From contig NZ_SJPM01000019.1 of NCBI RefSeq assembly GCF_007859915.1, positions 19,826 through 83,825 on the forward strand: 64,000 nt of DNA. Direction: 5' to 3'. The position numbers and the translations under genes were made by a program. The notes under the pieces were generated by a model, which saw nothing but the letters and a program-made list of their open reading frames with translations, made no database searches and was not told the DNA's origin. The DNA is from Neorhodopirellula pilleata. GTDB taxonomy: Bacteria; Planctomycetota; Planctomycetia; Pirellulales; Pirellulaceae. Below are positions 44,090 to 52,790 of this stretch, one piece after another (the first letter of the stretch is position 1; every line of letters starts with the position of its first letter).

Positions 44090-46456
44090 ATGGTTCTTGT
44101 TCACTGCGCCGCCCCGTTGTTCTCGCCTAGCCTTTTTCTGCTTAAACATCGACCAGCGAGAAGCCATTGGTTTCTCGCTCGGTCGTTTTTCGCCTTGATC
44201 GCATTGACCGTAACGGCCCCAACATCTCGGGCGGATCAGGCGGCCCGCGAGCAAAAGTTGCATGAAGAATTGATCCCGTTGTTGCGGACGTATTGTTACG
44301 ACTGCCATGGGGTCGACGAGGGCGAAGGAGGGCTGTCGCTCGAAGCCGACGACACCTCGGAAAAACTGCTTAAGGGGCGAAAAGATTGGATGCGGGCGAA
44401 AGCTCAAGTCCAACTCGGAACGATGCCCCCTGCCGACGCCGAATTGATGGATCCCGTCTCGCGTGAGCGGATGGTCAATCTGATCGATGAACTGGCCAAC
44501 GCCGTCGACTGCGTTCAAAACCCCAACGCGGGCAAGGTGACGTTGCGTCGACTCAATCGCAACGAGTATCGCAACACGATTCGTGACTTGACCGGCGTCG
44601 ACTATGCCCCGGCGGAAGATTTTCCGGGCGACGACATTGGGTACGGCTTCGACACGATCGGTGATGTGTTGTCCTTGCCACCACTGCTGATGGAAAAGTA
44701 TCTCGATGCGGCCGAAGCGATCGTCGGCGAGGCGATCTACACGCCTGAACCGCCCCAAACCTACAAGCGGGCGTTCGCGCCGGCGGATTTGAAAGGGGCC
44801 AAGAAATCGGGCACCCAAACCTTGACCATGGCATCAAGCGGGAAGGCCACGCTTGAACTTGATGCACCCTTCAAAGGCAACTATCAAGTCAAGCTGTTTG
44901 TTAGCGGCGACCAGGGCGGTGACGAACCGGTCAAGATCAAAGTCTCCAGCGCCGGCAAGGAAGAAATTGTCGACGTTCCCGAAAGCGAGATCGCTGAGAA
45001 GGTGGTGAGCTTCCAGTTCGGCAAAGTCAAACGTGAAATCGACATCGAGTTTATCAACGATCATTACGTCGCCGGAAAGATAGACCGCAATTTTCATCTG
45101 CACTACATCGAAGTCGAAGGCGTCGAACAGCGAAGCCGGTTTGCGACCCAACCTGAACTCCCAGCTAGCCACAAATACTTGCTATTCAAGACGCCTGGCG
45201 CAAACGAACCGATCGACACGGCGGCCGCCGCTGTGCTCGGACGATTTGCCTCGCGGGCCTATCGTCGTCCCGCCTCGCGCGCTGAAATCGAACGTCTCGT
45301 CTCGCTCGCCAAACAGGTTACGGACGGAGGCGGATCGTTCGAGGAAAGCATTCAAGTCGCCATGCAAGCAGTGCTCGTTTCGCCATATTTTCTGTTTCGC
45401 GTCGAACGCCCGCGACAGCCCGATGCCTCGGGTAAGATGCCGCTGATCAACGACTACGAATTGGCCACTCGTATCTCGTATTTCTTGTGGAGCAGCATGC
45501 CCGACGATGAGTTGTTATTGCTCGCCCATCAAAACAAGCTTCGCGACCGCAATCAGTTGCTCGACAAAGTGGGACGGATGATCCAAGACCCACGTGCGAG
45601 CCGGTTCGTCGAGAATTTCGCCGCTCAGTGGTTGCAATTACGCAACCTCGATGCGGTTGATCCGGACACTAAAATCTATCGTGGCTTCAACGATACCGTC
45701 CGAAAAGAGATGAAGATCGAAACGCTGATGTTCTTTTCCGAGGTGATGAAGAACAACATGCCGGCAACCAAATTGATCGACGCGGACTTCACCTACCTGA
45801 ACGAATCGCTCGCTAAGTTCTACGGCATGGACGATGTCCGCGGCGATGAATTCCGTCTCGTGTCCCTCAAGGGAACGCCCCGTGGAGGTTTGTTGACCCA
45901 CGCGAGTGTTTTGACCGTGACGAGCAATCCCACACGAACGAGCCCGGTCAAACGCGGGAAATGGATTCTCGACAATCTACTCAACACACCACCTCCACCG
46001 GCACCGCCGAACGTTCCCGAATTGGAAAAGGGAAAACTTGTCGGTTCGTTAAGAGAGCGGATGGAGCAACATCGCTCCAATCCGGCATGCGCCGCGTGCC
46101 ACAACATGATGGACCCGCTCGGGTTCGCGTTGGAGAATTTCGATGCCGTCGGTCGTTATCGGACACGCGATGGTCGTGATGAAATCGATGCATCCGGGGA
46201 GATGCCCGATGGAACCCACTTCACCGGGGCCGAAGGACTGCGTGACCTACTTGCCACGCAACGGAAGGATCAATTCGTCCGCTGCCTGGTCGAGAAGATG
46301 TTGATTTATTCACTCGGTCGCGGTACCGAATACTACGATAAATGCGCGATCGACCAAATCATGGCAAAGGTCCGATCCAAAGATTACCGATTTGCCTATG
46401 TCATCGCTGGTATCATCGAAAGCGAACCGTTCCAGAAACAAGGTTTTCGAGAATAG
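44090..46456 (+). CDS. cytochrome c-domain DUF1587/DUF1592/DUF1588/DUF1585 protein (planctomycete-type)
   Basis: This 788-aa secreted or periplasmic protein has an N-terminal signal-like segment (residues 28-47, RSFFALIALTVTAPTSRA). A heme-binding CYDCHG motif near 67 follows. A DUF1587-like region has LRRLNRNEYRNTIRDLTGVDYAPAEDFPGDDIGYGFD. DUF1595/DUF1592 features follow (VSPYFLFRVERPR, ATRISYFLWSSMPDDELL), then DUF1588 (GGLLTHASVLTVTSNPTRTSPVKRGKWILDNLL). A C-terminal DUF1585 (CAACHNMMDPLGFALENFDAVGRYR, with a second CxxCH) ends it. This domain string is characteristic of Planctomycetes. It always pairs with a DUF1552 gene, which follows here 39 bases downstream. The precise role is unknown. 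Confidence 0.92.
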   Translation: MVLVHCAAPLFSPSLFLLKHRPARSHWFLARSFFALIALTVTAPTSRADQAAREQKLHEELIPLLRTYCYDCHGVDEGEGGLSLEADDTSEKLLKGRKDWMRAKAQVQLGTMPPADAELMDPVSRERMVNLIDELANAVDCVQNPNAGKVTLRRLNRNEYRNTIRDLTGVDYAPAEDFPGDDIGYGFDTIGDVLSLPPLLMEKYLDAAEAIVGEAIYTPEPPQTYKRAFAPADLKGAKKSGTQTLTMASSGKATLELDAPFKGNYQVKLFVSGDQGGDEPVKIKVSSAGKEEIVDVPESEIAEKVVSFQFGKVKREIDIEFINDHYVAGKIDRNFHLHYIEVEGVEQRSRFATQPELPASHKYLLFKTPGANEPIDTAAAAVLGRFASRAYRRPASRAEIERLVSLAKQVTDGGGSFEESIQVAMQAVLVSPYFLFRVERPRQPDASGKMPLINDYELATRISYFLWSSMPDDELLLLAHQNKLRDRNQLLDKVGRMIQDPRASRFVENFAAQWLQLRNLDAVDPDTKIYRGFNDTVRKEMKIETLMFFSEVMKNNMPATKLIDADFTYLNESLAKFYGMDDVRGDEFRLVSLKGTPRGGLLTHASVLTVTSNPTRTSPVKRGKWILDNLLNTPPPPAPPNVPELEKGKLVGSLRERMEQHRSNPACAACHNMMDPLGFALENFDAVGRYRTRDGRDEIDASGEMPDGTHFTGAEGLRDLLATQRKDQFVRCLVEKMLIYSLGRGTEYYDKCAIDQIMAKVRSKDYRFAYVIAGIIESEPFQKQGFRE

Positions 46457-46495
46457 TTCGCCTTCGTTCACATTGCCTTCAACAAGGATTCACTT

Positions 46496-47848
46496 ATGCC
46501 GACTAGCCTTTCCCGCCGAACCGTCCTTCGTGGTTTGGGCACGGCGATCGCTTTGCCTTTGTTCGACGCAATGCAGCCGAACCGATTGCTCGCTGCCACC
46601 GGATCGCCCACCGCACCACCGCTGCGAATGGGATTTTTCTATGTGCCCAACGGGATGCACATGCCCGATTGGACGCCGTCCAAGGAAGGCCGCAGTTACG
46701 AACTCACCGAGACGTTGTCGCGTCTGTCGGCCCACAAAGATTCGTTCAACGTTTTGACCGGATTGACCCTCGATGGCGCTCGCGCCCACGGCGATGGCGG
46801 CGGCGATCACGCCCGTAGCGTTGCAGCATTTTTGACCGGAGCCCACCCTCGCAAAACCAACGGTGCCGATATCCAAAACGGCATCTCGGTCGACCAAGCG
46901 ACCGCCGAAGCGATCGGCGACCAAACCCGTTTCAGTTCGCTCGAATTGGGACTCGAGGCAAGTAGCCAAGCCGGCAATTGTGACTCCGGCTATAGCTGCG
47001 CGTACGCATCGAACATGTCCTGGCGTGGTCCGACCAACCCGATGGCCAAAGAAAATGACCCGCGGGCGGTGTTCGATCGTTTGTTCGCCGGACAAACCGT
47101 TCAAGAAACGCGGCGGGCCAAGAGCGAACGCGAAAAGCATCGCAAGTCGATCTTAGATTTCGTCCAAGCCGACGCGAAGCGTTTACACGCCCACCTACCG
47201 ATCGTCGATCGTCGCAAACTCGACGAATACCTGTATTCCATCCGTGATGTCGAGAAACGTCTCGATGGGGCTGAAAAGTTAGGGATCAGCGAAGAAGGCG
47301 TGCCCGACTACCCGCGTCCTCTCGGCGTGCCGCGTGAGTTGTCCAAACACAGCGAACTGATGATGGACATGATCACGCTGGCCTACCAAACCGACAGCAC
47401 CCGCATCCTGTCGTTCATGTTCACCAACGCGGGTAGCAATCGTTCGTACAAAGAAATCGATGTCAACGAAGGGCACCACGAGTTGTCCCACCACGGCAAG
47501 AGTGCTCACAAGCAAGCCGAAATCGCCAAAATCAATCGGTTTCATTTGGAACGGTTTGAATACCTCATCTCACGGTTAAAGAATATCCCCGAAGGCAATG
47601 GCACGTTGCTGGACCACTGCATGATCGTCTACGGCAGTGGGATCAGTGATGGCGACCGGCACAACCACGACGACCTACCGATCTTGCTCGCCGGAGGTGG
47701 TGGCGGGCGCATCCAAACCGGTCGGCACATCCGCTACGAGAATGGCACGCCGCTGTGCAATCTGTATCTGTGGATGATGCATCAAATGGGCGTCGAAGCG
47801 AAACAGTTCGGCGACAGCACCGGTGAACTGAACCAATTAGCTTCGTAA
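46496..47848 (+). CDS. DUF1552 family protein
   Basis: This 450-aa protein has a twin-arginine-like N-terminus (SLSRRTVLRGLGTAIALP, residues 4-21), so it is probably exported folded. It then has FFYVPNGMHMPDWTPSKEG and the C-terminal GSGISDGDRHNHDDLPILLAGG, typical of DUF1552 proteins, which are relatives of the DUF1501/sulfatase-like superfamily. It is adjacent to the cytochrome-like partner, as in other planctomycete genomes. The two probably form a complex or pathway at the cell surface. No enzymatic activity is established. Confidence 0.9.
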   Translation: MPTSLSRRTVLRGLGTAIALPLFDAMQPNRLLAATGSPTAPPLRMGFFYVPNGMHMPDWTPSKEGRSYELTETLSRLSAHKDSFNVLTGLTLDGARAHGDGGGDHARSVAAFLTGAHPRKTNGADIQNGISVDQATAEAIGDQTRFSSLELGLEASSQAGNCDSGYSCAYASNMSWRGPTNPMAKENDPRAVFDRLFAGQTVQETRRAKSEREKHRKSILDFVQADAKRLHAHLPIVDRRKLDEYLYSIRDVEKRLDGAEKLGISEEGVPDYPRPLGVPRELSKHSELMMDMITLAYQTDSTRILSFMFTNAGSNRSYKEIDVNEGHHELSHHGKSAHKQAEIAKINRFHLERFEYLISRLKNIPEGNGTLLDHCMIVYGSGISDGDRHNHDDLPILLAGGGGGRIQTGRHIRYENGTPLCNLYLWMMHQMGVEAKQFGDSTGELNQLAS

Positions 47849-47887
47849 TCATTCGCAAGGTGTTACCCGTTACTTGTTCCAAGGCTC

Positions 47888-48026
47888 CCGCCCTCTTTAT
47901 CCCACACATCTTTTTGACCCCCACGAGCTCGTCTCGTGGGTGAATAATGTGGGGCAAATTGCGGCTTGCGGCTTAGCTTGCCAACCTCGGCTTCCTGCCA
48001 GACGAGCTGGCAGGGGAGCAATCCAT
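47888..48026. repeat. dispersed repeat, uninterrupted copy of the 34.2-34.4 kb unit
   Basis: It contains the CGCCCTCTTTATCC start, the CCCACGAG/CTCGTGGG hairpin and the GCCAG-ACGAG-CTGGC hairpin in one continuous 139-base stretch. In the copy at 34184-34412 these halves are separated by about 95 bases carrying the 69-base palindrome. Confidence 0.82.
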
Positions 48027-48155
48027 GAGGACTTGTGGCCTATCAAGAGGGCTCCCGCCTGGGGACGCACTGTCCTGGAGGCTTTGCCTCAGCCCCGGTT
48101 AACGCTCGCGGGAACCGCCGCTAACGCGGTACGGCTAATTCAATCAACACGCCGC

Positions 48156-48282
48156 TAGCGGCGTGTTGATTGAATCGTAACCCGAAGCGTTAGCGAGGGA
48201 TCCATCACCATTAAGTCCTTTGTATGTATCCCTCGCTCACGCTTCGGGTTTCGATGAGGACTAAATCAACAGCCCGCTAGCC
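48156..48282. repeat. REP-like palindrome, inverted near-copy of 22322-22447
   Basis: Arms CGTAACCCGAAGCGTTAGCG and CGCTCACGCTTCGGGTTTCG surround a loop with CATCACCATTAAGTCCTTTG. The whole unit is the reverse complement of 22322-22447 with few changes. Confidence 0.85.
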
Positions 48283-48342
48283 GCACCCAGGTGGGTTGCG
48301 GTTGATAACGCAACAGTTTGGACACGCCTCAATCGCCGCGAC

Positions 48343-49740
48343 TCACCGATTCAAACGCCGGCTTGAACGCGTCGGTTGGACGAACGCCGTCGCGCCGAGT
48401 TTGGATAAACCCTCTGCGGATCGATCGTAAACCGCTTCGCTGTGAAACAACCATAGGATCTTCACGCGGCGATTCGTCGGCGATTTCGGGATCGGTGCTT
48501 GTCCATCGGTAAAGACGATCAATCCGTCGTAATTGGTCGACGGCTTATACTCGCCGCGCCCGTCGATCAAATCGATGATGCATTGAAAGTTCGTGCCGCC
48601 TCGCCCGGTCACTTCGATATGTTCTATGGCACGTCGCAGTGTCATCGGGGGTGAAATAACCCGCGTATCAAAGCTCACCACGTCGATACTGCGAACGCCG
48701 TATTGAAAGAAACGATTGATGATCGAAAACCCCATTTGCAGGACTTCATGACTCATCGATCCTGAAACATCGACCGCAAAGAGCAGCGAAGTCGTGAAGT
48801 CGTATCGACTGCCCATCTGAGCGAATCCGTATCGGCGACTCGGCTTCATTCGCGTCAATCGGCGATCGACCGACAATACGCTTTGTCGAAACTGTCGCAA
48901 CACGCCACGGTAATCTAACGGTGGTCGGAGTGTCGCCCGGAGTTGCTCTTTGGCGAAACCACCAAGCGTTCCCCAGCGATCACCTTGGGAGGCTTCTTGG
49001 ATCGCGATCGAGATTTCTTCTTGAGCCAGATCGTCGGCGTCCCAAGCCTGCGTATTCTCCAGTCCTACCGACCCGGCGTCGGCATAGCTTTCTAGATCGG
49101 CCGAACGTGGCCCCGGCGTTTGCGATGAGTTCGGCTGATCGGATGACTCCGCCCCGTCGCTTTCATCGCCGGTTGGCTCGTTGGTTCGTTTGTCAGATTC
49201 ACGCTCGCCTTGGGTATCCTGTTGCGATCGGGGCTCGTCGTTTTGTTGCGTGTCGTCTCGCCCTGACTCATCCTGTTGCGAATCGTCCTGATCCCGGGAG
49301 GCGTCCTTTGGTGGCGGATCGTCTTGCTGTTTACGCTCAAGCAATTCGCGGTAATAGTATTCAAAATACTGATCGTCATGTTCCGGACCTCCCAACACGT
49401 CACGAGCACGGGAGATCGGAAGTTTGGTCCGCAAACATTCCTGCACCGTTAGATTACTCGCCGCATACGACAAGGCTGCGTCGTCTTGGCGGCGGCTATA
49501 AGGATGCCCGAGCAGAATTCGCATCGTTTCGAATGTCAGAACTTGACGCAAGCTCTCGTTCGTTAGCGAAGCGATGAAGTCAGGGTTGTATTCGATCCGG
49601 CCACGCCCGACTCGAATCGTAGCGATTTGGGGTTGGGAAGCGATTTCATGCATCGTCCAAGCGGCGAACAGCAACGGTTCGCTCAGAAACCACCCTTCGA
49701 TCACACGCGTGATGCGTTGACGTGGATCGACTCGACTCAA
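48343..49740 (-). CDS. VWA-like/DUF2201 family protein
   Basis: This 465-aa protein has an N-terminal helical region (residues 1-135, similar to the DUF2201 putative metallopeptidase part). A very Asp/Gln/Ser-rich disordered linker (about 140-225) and a C-terminal von Willebrand factor A-like domain follow. The VWA metal-ion site is visible: LLFAVDVSGSMSHE (D-x-S-x-S), the threonine in GRGGTNFQ, and FTDGQAPIP (D). It is coupled to the MoxR-like gene by a four-base overlap. MoxR-VWA pairs are known as chaperone/metal-insertion systems for protein complexes. The client is unknown. Confidence 0.82.
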   Translation of the reverse strand: MSRVDPRQRITRVIEGWFLSEPLLFAAWTMHEIASQPQIATIRVGRGRIEYNPDFIASLTNESLRQVLTFETMRILLGHPYSRRQDDAALSYAASNLTVQECLRTKLPISRARDVLGGPEHDDQYFEYYYRELLERKQQDDPPPKDASRDQDDSQQDESGRDDTQQNDEPRSQQDTQGERESDKRTNEPTGDESDGAESSDQPNSSQTPGPRSADLESYADAGSVGLENTQAWDADDLAQEEISIAIQEASQGDRWGTLGGFAKEQLRATLRPPLDYRGVLRQFRQSVLSVDRRLTRMKPSRRYGFAQMGSRYDFTTSLLFAVDVSGSMSHEVLQMGFSIINRFFQYGVRSIDVVSFDTRVISPPMTLRRAIEHIEVTGRGGTNFQCIIDLIDGRGEYKPSTNYDGLIVFTDGQAPIPKSPTNRRVKILWLFHSEAVYDRSAEGLSKLGATAFVQPTRSSRRLNR

Positions 49741-50828
49741 TGGATTTGGATCCCTTCGATGTACTCGGTGACGAGTCCCGTCAGCTCGAGTGATTCCGAT
49801 AGGAACAACATCGCGTTGGGGTACTGGGGCTTATCGACCATAGAAACAAAGTGGGCGACGCCCTCGTCAAATTTTCGACTTCGCAACAATTTCAAGTAGG
49901 CCAGCAACGCCTTGCGGGCTTGGTCTTGTTTACCAACCGGGCACTTGTCCGCTTGCAACCACATCAAGATTTGCTCGTTGAGCAGCAGTAATTCCTGAAG
50001 CGGCATCTTGGCAATCGTCTTGCGGTGGGTCGACCATGCCAACAAGACTTCGTCGGGGGTGACCGGCAGCGGCGTTGCCAAGCTTTTGCGAAACGCGGTC
50101 GCAGCGGTCGGCCCCACGATGCCGGCGACCATCTTGATATGCATTGGCGTGAGTGTCGCGAGCGGACCGATCAAATCGCTGACCCTCGCCCAGCCTCTGC
50201 GATCGGGCGTTTTGACCAATCCCGAGCTGAATACGGCCGACGACGGATCCGCCACACTGTCACCGTCGAGATAATGCGGCTGCTTTTGCAGAAAACCAAT
50301 CACACGGGCATCGATCCGATGCTCGCTCGCCCAACGCATCCAATCATCCACCGTGGGTGCAAAATGATAAAGATTGAATCGGGAAACCAATGCCGGATCC
50401 AAATCGGTCAGTTGATATTCGTCGCCCTCGTTGACGGCCGAAACGATGACGCTTCCTTCGGGTAGCTTTTTGCCGGCGAGCGTCTTGTTGAGCGCCAACT
50501 CCATGACCGATTGCAGAATTTCCGGACGGGCACGGTTGAGTTCATCCAAGAACAGGGCGACCGGTTGGTCATCGACGGGCCACCAATAGGGCGGCATGAA
50601 CTCGCTCCGTTGGGTCGTTTCATCCTGATGCATCAACCCGATCAAGTCACCGGGATCGCTCATTTGTCCAAGGAAGAACGCCACGACCGGCATTCCACGT
50701 CGACGATAGAACTCGGTGATCGTTTGCGATTTCCCGATTCCGTGTCGCCCGGCCAGCATGATGTTTTGCTGAGGCGGGGTGACGGCGAGCAGTTCGTTGA
50801 GTTCGGTGACGTCGACGCGTACGGCCAA
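49737..50828 (-). CDS. MoxR-like AAA+ ATPase
   Basis: This 363-aa ATPase has Walker A GRHGIGKSQTI near residue 27, Walker B VALFLDELNRARPE near 90, sensor 1 VIVSAVNEGDEYQ and the ALVSRFNLYHF arginine-finger region. It belongs to the MoxR/AAA_5 group, coupled to the VWA-domain protein encoded directly downstream (four-base overlap). It is probably the motor of that pair. The start is TTG 50828; GGGAG lies about eight bases upstream and no in-frame ATG fits. Confidence 0.85.
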   Translation of the reverse strand: MAVRVDVTELNELLAVTPPQQNIMLAGRHGIGKSQTITEFYRRRGMPVVAFFLGQMSDPGDLIGLMHQDETTQRSEFMPPYWWPVDDQPVALFLDELNRARPEILQSVMELALNKTLAGKKLPEGSVIVSAVNEGDEYQLTDLDPALVSRFNLYHFAPTVDDWMRWASEHRIDARVIGFLQKQPHYLDGDSVADPSSAVFSSGLVKTPDRRGWARVSDLIGPLATLTPMHIKMVAGIVGPTAATAFRKSLATPLPVTPDEVLLAWSTHRKTIAKMPLQELLLLNEQILMWLQADKCPVGKQDQARKALLAYLKLLRSRKFDEGVAHFVSMVDKPQYPNAMLFLSESLELTGLVTEYIEGIQIH

Positions 50829-50972
50829 AGGGATGGCTCCCGGGTTTCATCGAAGGGAGGTAGTCGGAATCGCAAGAATTCGGCACTTGTCAGAACACTA
50901 TTTGAACTTTGACAAGTTCCACTGCCAACGATGATTTGGACAAGAAGCCCAAAGGACACGTACCAAAAAAAA

Positions 50973-51010
50973 ATGGTCATTTTCGAACATTGATGTCCGA
51001 AGATGACCAT
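50973..51010. promoter_or_regulatory. 18-bp-arm palindrome overlapping the first start codon of the phage-like operon
   Basis: Arms ATGGTCATTTTCGAACAT (50973-50990) and ATGTCCGAAGATGACCAT (50993-51010) pair with two mismatches around a TG spacer. The right arm contains the ATG of the gene at 51003. A palindrome covering a start codon is what one expects of an autoregulatory operator or an RNA hairpin that hides the ribosome site. A poly-A run precedes it. Confidence 0.6.
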
Positions 51011-51242
51011 TAAGCGAGTGACCCCTACGGGACTCTCACAAACGGCCAAATCACCGGAAACTATAGCACACGATCAAGCGGCGGTGTCCCCGGCGGTGTC
51101 ATTGGCGTCAGAGGCCGAACGCATCAAGGCGGCGATACTCGAAGCCCTCGCGTCACTGACCGACCGGCAACGTCTCATCGTCCTCACCTACGCCCAAGAA
51201 TTGGCGGCCGAAGCGGCCAAATCGGCGGAGGTGTCACGATGA
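51003..51242 (+). CDS. small hypothetical protein, first gene of the phage-like operon
   Basis: This 79-aa protein has a Ser/Ala/Pro-rich start and a long helix (about residues 37-75, EAERIKAAILEALASLTDRQRLIVLTY) that resembles the recognition part of sigma-type region 4 or a coiled coil. No family is recognised. The start ATG lies within the palindrome at 50973-51010. It overlaps the next gene by four bases. Confidence 0.55.
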   Translation: MTIKRVTPTGLSQTAKSPETIAHDQAAVSPAVSLASEAERIKAAILEALASLTDRQRLIVLTYAQELAAEAAKSAEVSR

Positions 51243-51652
51243 TTATGATCGGCCACCGCCAACCACCACGGTGCGAGTCCTGCCGAGGCCTGGGCGACGT
51301 TTTCTATTCCGCCGACCTCGAAGCCAATGTCTGCGAAGACTGCGAAGCGGCAATCCTTGCCGACGATGCGGGCGAAAGTGTCCACGACGATGAGGAAGAA
51401 ATAACCGAAGCGGAATACTTTCAAATCCTCACGGAATCATGCCAAACCTTGTCCGGCGTCTTGGGTGCCTTCGGGGAAGACATCGCATCCGTTCCCACCG
51501 AGGAGTTCACCGATCCCGACGGAATCGAACTTCTCGCGTCGTTGAAGCGGAACGCTGATTTTTGGATCAAGACCGCCGACGCACTCACAGAAGCGGCCGC
51601 ACAGGCAACCGCGATCACCAACCGTTTAACCACCGAGGATTCAGACCAATGA
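51239..51652 (+). CDS. hypothetical acidic protein with zinc-ribbon-like cysteines
   Basis: This 137-aa protein has two CxxC pairs near the N-terminus (RCESCRGLG, residues 12-20, and VCEDCEAA, about 35-42), consistent with one zinc ribbon. A glutamate/aspartate-rich helical region follows. It is coupled to neighbours by four-base overlaps on both sides. No family is recognised. The zinc ribbon could bind nucleic acid or another module protein. Confidence 0.6.
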   Translation: MIMIGHRQPPRCESCRGLGDVFYSADLEANVCEDCEAAILADDAGESVHDDEEEITEAEYFQILTESCQTLSGVLGAFGEDIASVPTEEFTDPDGIELLASLKRNADFWIKTADALTEAAAQATAITNRLTTEDSDQ

Positions 51653-52149
51653 CCACCCACACCGCTTTCGTCTCGCAAATGCATTCCAACTTCATCGCCG
51701 ACATCCGATCACGCCACCGACGCGGGCGAGCGACCGCCAAACCGGCGAAATCACCCACCAACCGCCCGAAAACAACCACGGAAACCACGATGACATCGAT
51801 CGACGTCCTGAACGAGAAACGCGAAGCCGCCCATGCTGCCCTGATGAACAGAATCACCCAAGGCCGCCCGAACGCCCCGGCCGCAAAGCTGGTTCGATCC
51901 CGGGCGATCATCTCGCTCGAGCTCGCCACGGCTTCGGAAGTCGACCGCTATCGACTCGTTCGTCACATTGAACGGATGAAAATGGTCATTCTCGACGACA
52001 AAACGGACCAACACTCTCAAAGGCTCACAGTTGGGTCTAAATGGACCGATCAGCAGTTCGCGAGTCAACTGTCGGAGTTGGTCGAAATCGCCTCACAGCT
52101 TGGCATCTCGGCGGCGGTCTGCCCGGTTTTAGGTCCCAAACGCAACTAA
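51649..52149 (+). CDS. hypothetical protein of the phage-like operon
   Basis: This 166-aa protein starts with ATG 51649, coupled by four bases to the upstream gene; the frame is open further upstream, but that part overlaps it. The N-terminal half is basic (RSRHRRGRATAK), with Pro/Thr-rich stretches. The C-terminal half (about 75-160) is helical, with KLVRSRAIISLELATASEVDRY. No family is recognised. It is likely co-transcribed with the following terminase-like gene. Confidence 0.55.
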   Translation: MTTHTAFVSQMHSNFIADIRSRHRRGRATAKPAKSPTNRPKTTTETTMTSIDVLNEKREAAHAALMNRITQGRPNAPAAKLVRSRAIISLELATASEVDRYRLVRHIERMKMVILDDKTDQHSQRLTVGSKWTDQQFASQLSELVEIASQLGISAAVCPVLGPKRN

Positions 52150-52210
52150 TCGAGCAAATCCGGCTAAAATCCGGGCAAAACAGACGACCCAAAGCGAAAA
52201 CCGGGCACCC

Positions 52211-52774
52211 ATGGCGACGACCGCACTCACCAAGGCAAAGAAATCTCGACTGACAAAGCAGGCTCGTTTTGCGGGGCTGCTCGCAACCGGAATGAGTGCG
52301 CGAGCCGCCGGGAAAGCGGTCGGCGTGGCCAAATCAACGGCGAACGATTGGGCGAACGATGTCGATGTAATCGCGACACGACGGTCCATTGAACAAAACG
52401 CAGTCGGCCGCGCGAGATCCATCATTTCCGACAATTCGCCCGAAGCGGCCCGGCGACTCGCCGACCTTGCCCAGAGTGAGAACCAAATCGTCGCTGGAAA
52501 AGCAGCGGTCGATCTATTGAAGCTTGCTGAGAAGAACGAAGAACTCGACACGGTGCCTCTTGCATACGCCAATCAGTGGATCAAACGATACCAACAGGCG
52601 GTCGAGACCGTTTTCGGCGACGACGCTGCAGGCATGGCGGTTTTCCACCAAGAGATCGCGAGACTCTGCGACGAAGGCCACATGTTGGCCACGGCCGCGA
52701 TCGACTACGAAGCCGATGACGACGTGATCGACTCACCGTCACCGGCCACCAAAACGAAAAACGGGGACGAATAA
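52211..52774 (+). CDS. HTH/terminase-small-subunit-like protein
   Basis: This 187-aa protein begins with a basic tail and a helix-turn-helix (RFAGLLATGMSARAAGKAVGVAKSTANDW, residues 19-47). A helical part follows, with PEAARRLADLAQ and IVAGKAAVDLLKLAEK (75-110). That order is typical of phage terminase small subunits. It recognises DNA in the family, but no large terminase subunit follows, so a packaging role is not demonstrated. The C-terminus is acidic. An ATG-rich 17-base gap separates it from the giant gene. Confidence 0.6.
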   Translation: MATTALTKAKKSRLTKQARFAGLLATGMSARAAGKAVGVAKSTANDWANDVDVIATRRSIEQNAVGRARSIISDNSPEAARRLADLAQSENQIVAGKAAVDLLKLAEKNEELDTVPLAYANQWIKRYQQAVETVFGDDAAGMAVFHQEIARLCDEGHMLATAAIDYEADDDVIDSPSPATKTKNGDE

Positions 52775-52790
52775 TGAAAGAGAAGAACCA

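Larger units (their letters stand above)
47849..48342. repeat. gene-free repeat block
   Basis: The stretch holds the dispersed 59-base unit and its second half (47888-48026), part of the TTAACG/CCGCTAACGCGG palindrome (about 48090-48140), and a REP-like palindrome at 48156-48282. Nothing in it looks like a gene. Confidence 0.7.
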
